A stretch of 64,000 nucleotides of DNA. Source: Guillardia theta CCMP2712. Lineage: Eukaryota > Cryptophyceae > Pyrenomonadales > Geminigeraceae. Position numbers and translations under genes: made by a program. Below the pieces are notes generated by a model, which was not told where the DNA came from, did no database searches, and was given only the letters and a program-made list of their open reading frames with translations. This document shows, in pieces, positions 11,780 through 24,100 of the stretch; position 1 is the stretch's first letter, and each line of letters opens with the position of its first letter. The stretch lies in assembly GCF_000315625.1 (NCBI RefSeq), contig NW_005434662.1:643479-707478 (forward strand). The letters are read 5' to 3'.

Positions 11780-11899
11780 AAGCAGGAGAGGGAGCAGGAA
11801 AGGGAGCAGGAGGAAGGATCGGGGGACAGCACGGGGCAGAAAGGGATGAGGGCAGCAAAGGGAAAATAGAGTGTAATATAATACAGCAGACAGGGGCAG

Positions 11900-12420
11900 C
11901 AACCTAGGAAGGTGCCTACCCCACCCTACACAACATCTGTTTGTTTCGAGATATATGGTGGGGTACTTCTATTACCTCTAAAAAATCAGACAACGCCGGG
12001 GGTACCAAGTTGTCCGGCAGGGTACAGTACCCTCAAAAAGTATATTGAAACGGGGGGTGATCGTACACCACAGAGTTGCCATGGGCATCGAGAGGAAGGG
12101 GGTAAGGTTATGGAGAAAGCGGGGTTCTTTGTAGGGTGGTAGGGGTGGGTGGTCATCTTCTTTCTGCAGTTGAGACTCTGATGAGGCTTTAGGAAAGTGG
12201 GATGGAAGGGGTGGGGGTGATCAGGGGAAGGGTGTCCGGAGAAGGGTACTGTCTGACGTGTCGCTGACTCACACCACCGGTTATTCCATATGTTCAAAAG
12301 GGGGTATTAAAAATTAAACACGAGGGAAAAGGGGGTAGGGGTTCGAAGAGAGTGGAATCAACACCGGTACCAGGTACAGATGGTGATCGGATGGTTGAGG
12401 GGGGTGGGGTGTGAAGGTCA
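11900..12420. repeat. non-coding GGTA/GGGTAC-rich island
   Basis: Low-complexity DNA rich in words such as CTACCCC, GGGGTA, GGGTACAGTACCC and GGTAGGGGTGGG. No convincing exon is present. It resembles islands at about 45850-46140 and 53400-54320. Confidence 0.4.
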
Positions 12421-12902
12421 GTGCTAGTGGCGGGATGCTGGAACTGTTGCAAACACACCTCAAGTCCCCGCAAGCAGTTAGCTTGACAACTCGCACGTCC
12501 TGACCCGCTGCCACGACCTTCCATGACATGCATTCTATGATGCTCCATAGTCGCATACATGCTCTCTAAGCTCAATTATGCACTCTTGCGTTTGATCCTG
12601 GAAGTGTTTTTGAGAATCATCTAGTCAGGTTGCCTGTCGGAGGATAGCAGGCTCGGTCTGTTGTACCCCACTGCACAAACTCCGTTTGAATATTCATTGT
12701 TGAAGGGTTTAGATTATAATCCCGTAGGCTTGCATGGTGTACATTCCATGATGCAATGACAACTAAACTTTTTGTCTTTGTTTGTGGACTAGAAAATTCT
12801 GAAAGATGCGCGAGTTTTCTTATTCGCCCCACGTTTTGTGAATTGGGCTTGGATTACACACTCTCTGATTTGGATGGATCAGGAACCCTTTCTACCTGTG
12901 CG

Positions 12903-13837
12903 ATGGCATCTGCCATCGGCCTCTCACCAAGTCGAAAGCGCGGTGCAGAAGCGCTGGGCAAAGATGCAACGGTTCGTCAACAAGGGAGATTGTTCTATCT
13001 CACTCATGGTTGAAACAGGACGCCGAGAAAAGAAAACGATTCCTGTCAAAACTTGAAGCTCTGGAGAATCGATCGCTGGAAGTGCCTACCAAACCAAGTC
13101 CCTGTGCGACTGAGGCTCAAGTACCACAGAGCTCAGCTTCCGCATCTGCAACTGTTACTGCACACCTTGACTTGGAGATGCCAGCTAAATCTAATGGCCA
13201 GACACAAGACTGCAGGAAAGGCAATCATGCTGGCTCAACCAAAGTTGACAAGCTCCCCGGGAGCGCTAAAGTTTCCGGGAAAGTTCATTCTCGACCTGAC
13301 GTTCCCATTGCCTTGAACAGCAGTTTAGATCGCAGTTTAGAGCGTGGGAGGCGTCAAGAAGCTCGTGGTAGCACAGGAAGTTCGGGCAACGAGCTTCGTG
13401 AAAACCTCCTCTCCCCCGATCCATCAGGTGCTAGAAGAGTGATGGTTGCTAATGACCTGATGGCCTGTGACGTAGATCCCCGTGGCTCTCGACAGGGACG
13501 TGCAATCTTAATTGCTCTAATAAGCTTGATTTTGGGCATCTGCGCTTTAGCCTTATTCCTGATCCAACCAAACACCTCGAACGCGAACGTGTTGTCTTCC
13601 AAGAGCGAAGCTGGAAACAGTCCTGGTACAGCAGGACTGGTGGCCGTGGATACGAAACAGTGCAAAGATTCAGTTTGTATTCGCGCGAATGCCAAAGAAG
13701 ACCAGCCTTCCTCTCACAAGAAATCTCCTCTCGCCCAGGCACTCAACGGCTTCAAGACTGTTGCGTCTAAAATTGCAACACAAATTGAGCATACCGAAGA
13801 CCTCGAAATCAAGGAGAGGTGGGCACTGGATGATTGA
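12903..13837 (+). CDS. single-pass membrane protein, unknown function
   Basis: Exon 1 (12903-12971) reads MASAIGLSPSRKRGAEALGK. A 47-nt phase-0 intron (12972-13018) joins it to an exon running to TGA at 13837, giving about 296 residues. The first 180 residues are hydrophilic and Ser/Lys-rich. One clear transmembrane helix follows (ILIALISLILGICALALFLI, about residues 190-210). A short C-terminal domain ends with an amphipathic segment (PLAQALNGFKTVASKIATQI). There is no N-terminal signal peptide, so a signal-anchor orientation is likely. It is less GC-rich than its neighbours. An AATAAA lies about 110 nt after the stop. The family is not recognised. The neighbouring convergent gene has a similar C-terminal helix motif. 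Confidence 0.7.
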
Positions 13838-13944
13838 CGAAATGGATGTGTCGAACGTTTGAGTGTATGTATATATCGTTTTGGAAACTGAAATCTGCCC
13901 AAAAAATAGCTAATGAGACATGAATGAATACTGCTTTAATGTCG

Positions 13945-13950
13945 AATAAA
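13945..13950 (+). terminator. possible polyadenylation signal AATAAA
   Basis: Canonical AATAAA 108 nt downstream of the stop of the membrane-protein gene ending at 13837. Confidence 0.35.
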
Positions 13951-14111
13951 GGTTACTCAGCGAGTGATAACTATACAAAGTGAAGAGGGATGTCGAGAAA
14001 GTTTTCGGGAAATGAATAAACTGATTGCCTGCTGAAATTCAAAGCTTTGTCCCCACCGGGCTTACTAAACCCAGACTTTGATCCAGCCAGTTCAAAACGA
14101 GTGCAGATGAA

Positions 14112-14705
14112 TCAAACGTTCATATACAGCGCCAACACGTCCACCACTCCCAGAATCACAAATATTGAGGCAGCCCACGATATTCCATAAGTGTAGTATA
14201 CGAACATTGTGACTGAGACAGTAACTATCGGTCCAGAAACAAGCCAAACAAGCCAGTCTGATGTTGCCCAGCGCCCCTCTGCGTTCGAACTATCGAAGAA
14301 GGAATCCTGTATTTCATCGCTCTCATCCGATGTTGGATGCGTTTCATTTCTACTCAATGGAGCAGACGCAGTTGCATTTGCCTGTGAGCTGTCCTGTGAC
14401 TGCAATTTCGCGAGTCGCAGCATCGCTTGATGTTTAATCATCGGCTTATGATTCACCGAGGTTGAGTTCTTCTTGGCACCTAGCGCGACCACTCGTTGTG
14501 CAAAGTTCGCTAAGGCTTGTAGACCTCCTCCTTTTGTTCTCGAAGCGTCTATGTTCACGTTGCCGGTCCCAACCTTGTATAGTAGCTTTTCTGATCGATT
14601 GTACTCCACCGAATCAAAAATGCAAGAAGCCGCCACCACGCAAAGAGCGAATACCACAAATGTGGACATCACTTTCGCTATGTTTTTCCTCCTGCTATGG
14701 ATCAA
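14112..14705 (-). CDS. small membrane protein with three hydrophobic segments
   Basis: An intronless frame of 197 residues starts MIHSRRKNIAKVMSTFVVFA. Residues about 12-30 form a hydrophobic signal peptide or anchor (VMSTFVVFALCVVAASCIF). Two further hydrophobic stretches at the C-terminus (WLVWLVSGPIVTVSVTMFVY and AASIFVILGVVDVLALYM) look like a hairpin of two membrane helices. Between them lies a Ser/Asn-rich loop with possible N-glycosylation sites (NATAS, NETH) and an amphipathic run LQALANFAQRVVALGAKKN. The family is not recognised. It converges with the previous gene, about 275 bp between stops. Location is probably the endomembrane system or plasma membrane. Confidence 0.65.
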   Translation of the reverse strand: MIHSRRKNIAKVMSTFVVFALCVVAASCIFDSVEYNRSEKLLYKVGTGNVNIDASRTKGGGLQALANFAQRVVALGAKKNSTSVNHKPMIKHQAMLRLAKLQSQDSSQANATASAPLSRNETHPTSDESDEIQDSFFDSSNAEGRWATSDWLVWLVSGPIVTVSVTMFVYYTYGISWAASIFVILGVVDVLALYMNV

Positions 14706-15196
14706 TGCGAGTCAGAACCAAAAATTGAACGAACACGTCTCGGCGCAAGCAAGTCACGGCAGCTAGCAACGAGCACTGCAGGGATGGGAGGGGAGGAAGT
14801 GAGCCCATGAGAGAGGGTTGATGGAAGACATCAAGGTAGCAAGCAACGTCATCTCGCGCTGCTAATCAGTGTTCCACACGCAACCATCTTCTGCACACCT
14901 GGCCATCATCGAAGACATCTCTATCCCGCAACCTGCTTCCATATCGCCCCCGTCCATGCTTTTTGTTCTATTTCAGGGAGCAACGTTCAGAGGTTTGCTG
15001 ACTTGAGACCGCAGACGATGGGTGACCAGAGACACATCCGGGGCGGGCCCACAGTCAGAATTGCCCGTTACTTCCAATTTGACTCGAGTAACCGCCAGAC
15101 CCCCAGACGTCAAGCGGCATGTCCGAGAGGCATGGCATGGGAAGGGGAGTGGCTGCGGGTACCTCGGGAAGGTAGGCAGACATTCCTTGCTGGGAG
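14706..15196. other. divergent intergenic region
   Basis: Sequence between two divergent starts. Frames here are short and inconsistent and I see no supported exon. It should carry both promoters. Confidence 0.4.
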
Positions 15197-18100
15197 ATGG
15201 CGCGAAGTCGCTGGATCTGGAGGATCCTAGTGGCGGCTTGCGCTGCTTGCTCCCTGGTGTCTGGAGTGGAGGACCCTTGCCAGGGCACAGATCGATGGTG
15301 AGTGAGAGCGAGCGAGAAGGAGCATGGAAATGCGATCTCTCTGATGTACTTACAGGTCCAAACTGATCGCAGTACAAAGAGTTGGGCCTCAGATTCGCCT
15401 GGTGATCTTTGATGCAAGGACTGGTGAGTGGAGGGTGGCTCGGAGCTTGTAGTAGCGTTCTCACTTTGTTCCTTTATCAGGCGGTTCTGAGACCCTCAAC
15501 GTCGCTGAGAAGATCTCTTGTGACTGGTCATCATCCCTTGCGATAGACAGCACAGAGAACAGGCTGTACATCCAAACCGCAAACAACCTGAGCTCGTTGG
15601 ATGTGACTGCGTTGACATCTACGACGATTCGGCTTCAAGGCCCAAATGACTATGCCAATGGCTTGTGGAACTTGGCGTTCTGGGAAGGCGGTGGATACCT
15701 GGTAGCAATGCTACCCAACAGAAACACAACGGGGATTATCAAAGTCGATCCGAACGAAGGTATTGTTCAGGAGTTGCATACGGTACGGGGAACACCAATC
15801 AAAGGACTGTTTTGCTTGAGCAGATTCGAGGGATCATATTACTTTGTCATTCGCAATGTATCACAAAGTCTTTTGTGTAAGGTTGACCTGTATGGAGGGA
15901 CTGCTGAAGGGTGGTCAGAAGACGCGTTCAAGGACCTTGTATCGATACATTGGGATGGGAACGATGCTCTGGTTGGAATCTTCTTGAATAACAACAGCAA
16001 AGCAGCCCTGTTACGCAAAATCCATTTCAACTCACGACTGATCAGCGACATTGTTGACGTACAAAACATCATGAGCAGGGACAGCTTTGCTTTGCTTGAT
16101 AATCAGCACCTGGCAGATTCCCAGGTGATTCTGCCAAGTCCGGCAGGTCCTTGGATCATTTCGAGAAATTCCATGTCTCGAAGTCTTGGCTTGTTTCAGA
16201 TCTGCCAGAGGAAGTTTGTGAGCCTGGAGTCCCAGTCAGCCATCGGCATGGTGGTCTGGTATCCAGCGGTTGCACAAGTGAATTCAAGTGACATGTACAT
16301 AATGGGGAACCTGTCAACGACTGTCTACGGCCTGAACTTCGGCCTGCGATCGACCACACAGCGCTTTCAGATGGAGGGTGTCGTCCGACCCGCAGTCTGG
16401 GTATCAGACTCAGCCATCCAAGTGACAGTCGGATCGACAGACTTTACGGGGAGAGAGAGGGGGGTCCTGGAGATCAGGAATGATAACATCGACCTGACTG
16501 TCATCTATCGCGATTACTGGAAGGATATGATGCCCTCCGACGGATTGCTACTGGTCCAGGAGGGCGTTCCGACCAAGGTGTCAATTTACGGCCTCTTCAA
16601 CCTGTCGAAGAGGTACTTCTGCCAGTGGAACTTGACAAACTTCTGTCACATCAACGAGGGTTGTTGCTACGATGTGGCACAGACGAGGCCGCTGTCGATC
16701 CATGAGATCACCTGCAACCTTCCCAGCTCGTTCGGTCAAGGCAGCTGCGATGGTTTCTCCTGCGTCAGGAGGATCCCGTTCAAGCTAGTGGACGAGTTCG
16801 ACTCGGAGGTCCCCTGCTCTGCAGGGTCTCAGTGCGTGCAAGGCTTCACCATCCATCCAGCTGCGGCTGTCCGTCTGCACTTGATCCAATCGACAGCCGT
16901 TGCAACAGCTGGGAAGGTGCTGGACCCGCCCTTCAGCGTGACCGTCGTTGATGAACACCTCAACACAGTCCCCACCGTTCAGGGCCAGGTCAGGGTGAAG
17001 TGCTACCAGCAGTGCATGACTGGGGGTGAGATCAAGATGGCTGGGAACATCACCGTCGAGATCTACCGGGGGACGGCTCTGTTCACTGACCTGGCGATCG
17101 AGACGGCTGGTAATCTGATGCTCCTCTTCGAGGCCGAGGGTCTTTCAGTGCTCCCCGTGCGCTTCAACATCACCGTCTTCCCGGCGGAGGCCGACCACCT
17201 GACCGTTGATGTTCAGCCACACCAGACCATCGCAGGCTCGCCCATGCTGGTCCAGCCGACAGTGCACATCCTGGACAAGTACGACAACGTGGTGAGGGAA
17301 GGTCAGCACTTGGTCCGCGCGCATCTCATCCAGGAGACGTACACCTTCGACACTCCACCCAACGTCACCACCTGCCAAGACCTCCAGGGAATTGCGCAGA
17401 ACTCCAAGTGCTTCCAGTTCTGCACAGGCAGCAACAGGATCGAAGACGCCGTGCTGGGCAACAGCTCAGTGCTCTCGAGCGGCGGGGTGGTTGCCTTCAC
17501 CGACCTCTCCATCACGGCAGGGACGTCGCGACCGATTCGGCTCCACTTTGCCTCCGATGGACTCCTGGCCACGACCTCTGACGCGCTCAACATCTCTCAC
17601 TCGAACTTGTCCCACATCTGCACTTGTCGAGGCCTTCATCCCTCGTACGTGAGCATGGTTGACATGGACATACCGCTTGTGTACCTGCTTGACAGCTGGA
17701 ACAACATCTTGACGCATCCTCGGGGCCCAATCTCTGTGCGGGCCAGCCTTCACGAGAATGCAACGTGCCAGAACTTTACTGCTGGTGGTCATCTCTTCGG
17801 CATGGCGGAGGCTGGGCCCGAGCTGGGAGTTGTGACCTTCAGCAACCTGCAGGTGAACACGGTCAGCGAGTGGTACTTCATGAGGTTCGAAGACGAGGGT
17901 CAGTTGACCTCGATCACATCCGACACCTTTGCTGTCCGGGTTGGGGTACCTCACCACCTCTCTATCACCCAGCAGCCGTCCGACGGTGTCGCCATGCAGC
18001 CCCTGCCGCGTCAACCTGTCGTGCACGTGCTCGATGCCGGCAACAACACGGTCCCGCAGCAGCTCCTAGTCAACATCTCTCTCCAGCACTCGGGGGGGTA

Positions 18101-21100
18101 CGCTCTCCTGCCCAACGTGTCGCTCCACCATTGGGAAGGAGAGCATCTCTTCGGCAGCACCTCCGTCCTCTCCCAGCGGGGTGTGGTCACCCTCACCGAC
18201 CTCTACATCTCGCTCGCAGCCATGGACTTCCAGCTGATCTTCACCTCCTCCTGCTGCCTTCAGGCGGAGAGCGACGCCTTCGAGATCGTCTTCGGCCCGG
18301 CATGGCGCTTGGCAGTGGCGGTTCAGCCTGGGAACGGCAGCGGGGGCCTCCCTCTCGAGTCCCAGCCTCAGGTTGACGTGCTGGACCAGGGAGGAAACAG
18401 AGTCTTCAACTCTAGCGCGACCGTCGTTGCTCTTCTGACGTTCAACCTGACGGCTGAGGAGGCCGAGGCGCTGTCGTGGAACCGCTCTGGATCGTGCGCG
18501 GAGCAGCTGGAGTGGATGGTAGGCAACGCCTCGGTTGTGTCCAGCAGCGGCCGAGCTAACTTCACCAACGTCGGGGGGATGCGAGCTGAGAAAGGATACA
18601 GGTTCTTCTTCTGCTCCGTTGAGCTGTACGGGGCCTTCAGTGAGCCCTTCGATGTGCTGGTCGGGCAAGTCTTCGCCCTCAAGTTCTTCGTCGGAGTCTC
18701 CGACGTCGTCGCAGCTGAGCCGCCGGCCCGGCCAGCCCGGGTCTGCCTGGTGGACCGAGGGGAGAACATCGTGCTTAGCAGCTCAATCGAGAAGATCGAG
18801 GTGGTCCTAGTGTCTTCCCAACTCAGCTGGACTGTGAACGTCTTGTCCGCCTGCATCTCTACAGCTGGGGTCCTGATCAACAAGGCAGGCACCTACCGGC
18901 TCGCCTTCTCCCTCCCCGTGAGCGAGCAAGGGAAGGCGGAGAACTCTAGCCTCCTGCTCGTCAGCGACTCGTTCCGCGTGCTGGTCGGGGCTCCCTTCGC
19001 TCTCTTCCTGCAGGATGCGATCAACTTCACAGAGATCATCGCCGGGCACGCGTACGACCGCTCCCTCCTCGTCTCCGTACTGGACAAGGGAGGGAACGTG
19101 GTGACCAACTACTCGAACCCTCTGCAAGTTTCTCTCCAAGACGGCAACGAGACGGTCGCCAACACCTCCCTCTCCTTCTCTCTCGCTTACGCCGACGGGA
19201 CTTTTACCATCTCCAACCTCACGACTTGCCTCATCGGAAGTCGCTTCTCCCTCCTCCTCACCTCGGGCGAGCTTCCCCACCTCCGCACCGCTCTTTTCGT
19301 CTCCCGATCAGGTGAGATCGCAGACATGAGGATCGTCTCGCAGACGACTTCGGCCGTGGCTGGGACGCTGTTCTCCCCCATCAACTCCATCGAGATCATC
19401 GACAAGTGCGGCAACCGGGCCTTCGGCTTTGCGGACGGGGAGAGGGCCCTGGTCGAGCTTGTCAACGCCTCCTCCTCCGTCCGTTTGTACGGGATCAACT
19501 CCTCCTTCCTCCAAGACGGAGTCGTCCAGTTCAGCGAGCTCATGATGACGAAGGCAGGTCAGTCCTACTTTCTGCGCTTCGTTATCCCGGAGCTCTTCAA
19601 CGTTCCCCTTTCCATCCTCAGCCTTCCGCTGGTCGTCCATCCCAACACAGCAAGCAGCATCTTCGCGTCCACGACAGGGGAGGGCCTCTTCAAGGTCGAC
19701 GAGCCGCTCGGCTTCCTGAGCGTGCAGGTGCTGGACAAGTACAAGAACGAAGTAGAGGCCGGGAAGGAGCACAACATCAGTGTCGAGCTGCTGTCCATCA
19801 GCTCCAAGACGATAACCAAGGACTGTGTCGGCTACATGGCATGTGACGTGGAGATCGACGTGGTCGAGCAGGACTTCGTAGCTTTCGCCTTCCTCTCCGT
19901 CTCCCTCACCTGCACAGACTTCGATCACAAAACAGAGTTCGTGAGGCTCTACGGGGTGGGAAACGAGCCGGTCATTCTAGACGGAGAGAGTGAAATGTGC
20001 ATGGGAAGGTAAGACCTCCCTGCTGTGCCTCTTGCTCGTTCTGACTTCTCCTCTCCTCTCCTCTCCCCTCCTCTCCCCTCCTCTCCTCTCCCCTCCTCTC
20101 CTCTCCTCTCCTCTCCTCTCTTCTCCCTTCCACTCTCCTCTCCTCTCCTCCTCTCTCTTCTCCCTTCCACTCTCCTCTCCTCTCCTCCCCTCTCCTCTCT
20201 TCTCCCTTCCACTCTCCTCTCCTCTCCTCTCCTCTTCTTTCTTCTTCCTTTCCCTTCCTTTACTTGCCTCCTCTGCCCTCTCGTTCCCCTGCAGCTGTGC
20301 GCGGACTGAGACTGTCCTCCACCGCCTCGACGTCACTCAACTGGCGCGGGGAGGGAAACTTTCCCTGAGCCTGCAGGCGACAGAGGAGGTCAACTACTAC
20401 CCGTGCGACGGCAACTTCGTTATCGCTACCTTCGAGCTCATCCTCTTCCTCGGCACCCCCTCCCCCTCCTTCGGTACCCAGCATGTGCTGGTTCAGACCC
20501 ACCGCAGCCTCGAGGACTTGTCGATCCTCACGACAACGGGAGACTACCTCCTCCTCTTCCAGGACGTCGACCGGAACCTGTCCTTCCACTTCGTCAACTT
20601 CACGCTGCTACCCGGGAATGCGGTCAGACTCCAGAGCGTCCGGTCCCCTGCTGGAGGGAGAGGAGGGGAGCTGCTAGACCCGCAGCCTATCGTGCATGTG
20701 GAGGACGCGGGTGGGAACCTGATCTCGGAGGCGACTGTCAATGTTTCTGCCTCCCTCATTCAGGCGTCTCAGGGGAATCTGTCCTCCAGCCTGCGGGGCG
20801 GTACTGTGCTCCACTCCCAGCTGGGAGTGGCTGCCTTTACCGACCTCCTTGTCCTCCTCGCCCCGGACACGTACAAGCTTCTCTTCTCCGCCCAGGGTCT
20901 GGCGACGGTTGCGAGCGGCTCCTTCAACGTTACCATCGGCCCCCCGCGTTTAGTCTCCATCCTCACCATGCCCTCTTCCATCGTCAGCGGCGAGACCTTT
21001 GCTCCTGTCCCTGTCGCCCAGCTGGCTGACCTGGGACGGAACTTCGTGGAGGAGGAGAACGTCCTTATAACGGCTGACATCGCCGCCAACGGAGGAGTCG

Positions 21101-24100
21101 ACGGGGAGCTGGTGGGCGAGACAACGAGGGGGACCAACGCTAGCGGAACTGCGACGTTCGGCGCTATTACCATCCACAAGGCAGGGGAAGGCTACTCGCT
21201 ATCCTTCCGCTTCCCCTCCGTCGTCTCCCCCGAGTCCTCCACTTTCTTCAACGTCACCGCGGGGACGGCAGACAGGTTGAGGATGCGCATCCAGCCAGTC
21301 GGAGGGGATGCGGGAGTCGCACTGAACCCTCAGCCGAGCCTTGAGGTAACGGACAGCTACGGCAACGTGGTGAGAGAGACGATCGGGGGGCTGACAGTCC
21401 AGCTGCTCCCTACCTCAGGGATCTTCACCCGGCCAGATGGGGACGAGAGGTTCGAGGGGACGGGCTATGTGCAGGATGAAGAAGGGGTTATCCACTTGTA
21501 CAACCTGACGGTCAAGGTGGCGGGGGGAGGCTTCCGCTTCCGCTTCGGAAGTGCTGTGCTAGCGAGCGCAGACAGCAACGAGTTCGCGGTGAGGAGCACG
21601 GCAGACATGCTCGTGCTGAGCGGGAGGGCGCTGGTGAGCGGGAGGACGACGGAGACGTTTGGCAACTCGAGCATACGCACGCTCCTACTGGCGCTGGCTT
21701 CCGTGGGGCAGGTGGACCCGACGAGCATCGAGGTGCTGGGGGTGGTGGACCTGAAGCTGCGGAGGAGGAGGCTGCTGGTTCCATCGGTGCAGGTCGCGTT
21801 CGAGATCTCTACTTTCGCTTCCCTCCCTGCCCTGACCCTCAACGCGGTCAATGGCTACCTGGCCCAGCACAACAGCTCCTTCCTCCTCCTCCAGCTCGAT
21901 ATCTTCGTCAAGCCCGCGTCCCTAGACTCGTGGCAGGGGCTGTGGGTGGCCGCGCCCAACGTCTCAGCGGGGGTCAAGGAGGAGCGCTCAACCTCCTCGC
22001 TCTCTCTCTTCCTCCAGTCGTTCCGCTCGCACCCTCCCCTCAGCTGCCAGGGAAGGCCGCAGGACAGCAACCAAGTCAGCATGTTCTGCTATGATGCAGA
22101 GCAGAGCCTCTTCGGTGCCGTCTCGCTCATCAGGAGCGGAAAGTCGATGCAGGGCATCATCTCGAGCAAGCACCTCCTCTCCCAGCAGTTCACCGGAGTT
22201 CAGCACATCAACTCCTTCCTCTTCAGCGACGTCAACGGGCCCGTGCGCGCAGTCGTCCTCTCGTCCTCCTTCCGAGACTCGCCCGGCAACGCCCCGTCCC
22301 CGCTCCTCTCCATCTCCCTCGTCGACGGCCAGCTGAATTACACCAAACTCCACGACCTCTACACGGAGGGCGCGGTGGCCTCGAAGCATCTGAGTATCTT
22401 CGGCAAGGACTACCTCTTCTTTGCGAACCACTTCGACTTCTACATGCAGAGCTACGTCACCTGCTCCTTCATCTACACCTACGAGAGGTACCTCGGCAGC
22501 TGGAGGAGAGCTGGGCAGGTGGTGACGTTCGGCGCGTCGGCGGTTGAGGCCTTCCAGCTGGACGGGGAAAGCTACGTGACGATAGCAAACTTCTACAATG
22601 GGAGCGACTACGAGCTGCCGTCGAGCATCTACCGCATCTCCTTCTTCAACGCCGAGCAGGTTGAAGACACCAACGTGCACCTGACGGCCGTCCAGACCCT
22701 CCAGACCAACGGGGCCCGGGACGTGAAGAAGTTTGAGAGGGGACAGCACCAGTACCTCGTCTTCACCTCCCAGATGGGAAACCGTGTCGACCTCTTGCTG
22801 TGGGACGGCGATCTGTTCCAGCCTCTTGCGCCCCTCGTCGTTGTCCAGCCCACCTTCATTGAGGTCTCCTCCTCCTCCTCCTCCGTTTTGGTAGCAATCG
22901 CGTCAGCGGCGGGAGGCGTGAGTGTGTTCAAGCTCGGAGCAGACCACAGTCTCGTGCTTCTGCAGAACGTCAGTTCTGACATCGTCAGCTCCCTCCGCTT
23001 CATCGACCTGCCCCAGTACCTCCCGCACATCCTGGGTTACAAGGCAGCGCATAAGTGTATCCTGTGGGCCTCCTCGCCGTACCAAGAAGAGCTTGGGATG
23101 ATTCGGATCTTCTGCAATGATGCCAGCAGCCCCGATCGCTTTTCCCTCACCCACGAGCTCCCCAGCTCGCACGCCACCGCCGTCTCCCTACTCGACTTCT
23201 CCACCGCCTCCTTCGACAGCTTCCTGCTCTCGGCCAGCGGGTGGAAGGGCAGCAACGCGCTGGAGTACTTCCACTTGGACTCTCTGACCATGGCGAGGGA
23301 GGCGGACAGGATCTCGAGCCCGTACCTAGACTCTTACGACCTTTTCCTGCAGAACTCCAGCTATCTCATCTCCTCCCAACTCTGGGACGGCAACCAGTTC
23401 GCCAAGATCGGCACCCTCCGATCAGCTTGTGTCCAGCTCAATTCCACTGCGGGTGACACCCTCACCACCAACGTCTCGAGCGTTGTGGATGAGAGTGGGG
23501 CCGTCGTCGTCCAGAACTTCTCCTTCCCCGTCACCTGCAAGCCCGTCACGCTGCAGTTTGCGCATCCCTTCCTTTTCTCCGACCCTAGCAGAGTCTTGAG
23601 CGTCATCCCCTACCCCGGAACCTCCGCGTCTCTGTCTTTCTGCGCTGACCTGACCGTCTCGAGCCTCAACTCAAGCGAGCTGCTTGCCCAGCTTGGCAGC
23701 CAATTGGACTTGACCGCTGAGACCGTTACGCCGTTCGACGCTCCTCCCAGCTCGCTCAGCTGCTTCCGCCTAACCTTCAGCAGCAACGACCAGCTCGTAA
23801 CTGCCATCAGCTACTCTCAGTCTCCGGCATTCGCAGCCCTCGGCCTCTCCAACTTCACCTACCAGCCGGCCGCCCCAGCTCACGGCTCCCTCCTCAGCCT
23901 CCTTGGCTGTTCCCAGCTGGAGGGAGGGCGGTGCCACGTTGTCACCAACGAGACTTTCTCCGCGGATCTAGAGCTCCGCGACTGCTTTCTCCATCCTCTC
24001 TCCTTCTCTCGAGGTCCTCTCCAGCCGCACGTGCAGTCGAAGCCCTCGGGAAGCTTCCTCGCCTCCTCTGCCGCCTTCACCAGCCCCAGCCCAGCTGCCT

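Noticed and set aside
11651-11902. poly-Leu, poly-Ala-Pro and Arg-Ser frames around the hexamer array
   Set aside because: Products of the (GGAGCA)n repeat; all frames are open for the same trivial reason.
14973-15464. 163-codon minus frame across the giant gene start
   Set aside because: It overlaps the signal-peptide exon and the first introns and has no domain; composition is Pro/Ser-rich chance sequence.
20009-20294. open frame of the second giant exon extended upstream through the CTCTC tract
   Set aside because: The pyrimidine tract encodes only Ser/Leu/Pro repeats; clear donor and acceptor sites rejoin the Ig-like frame in phase.
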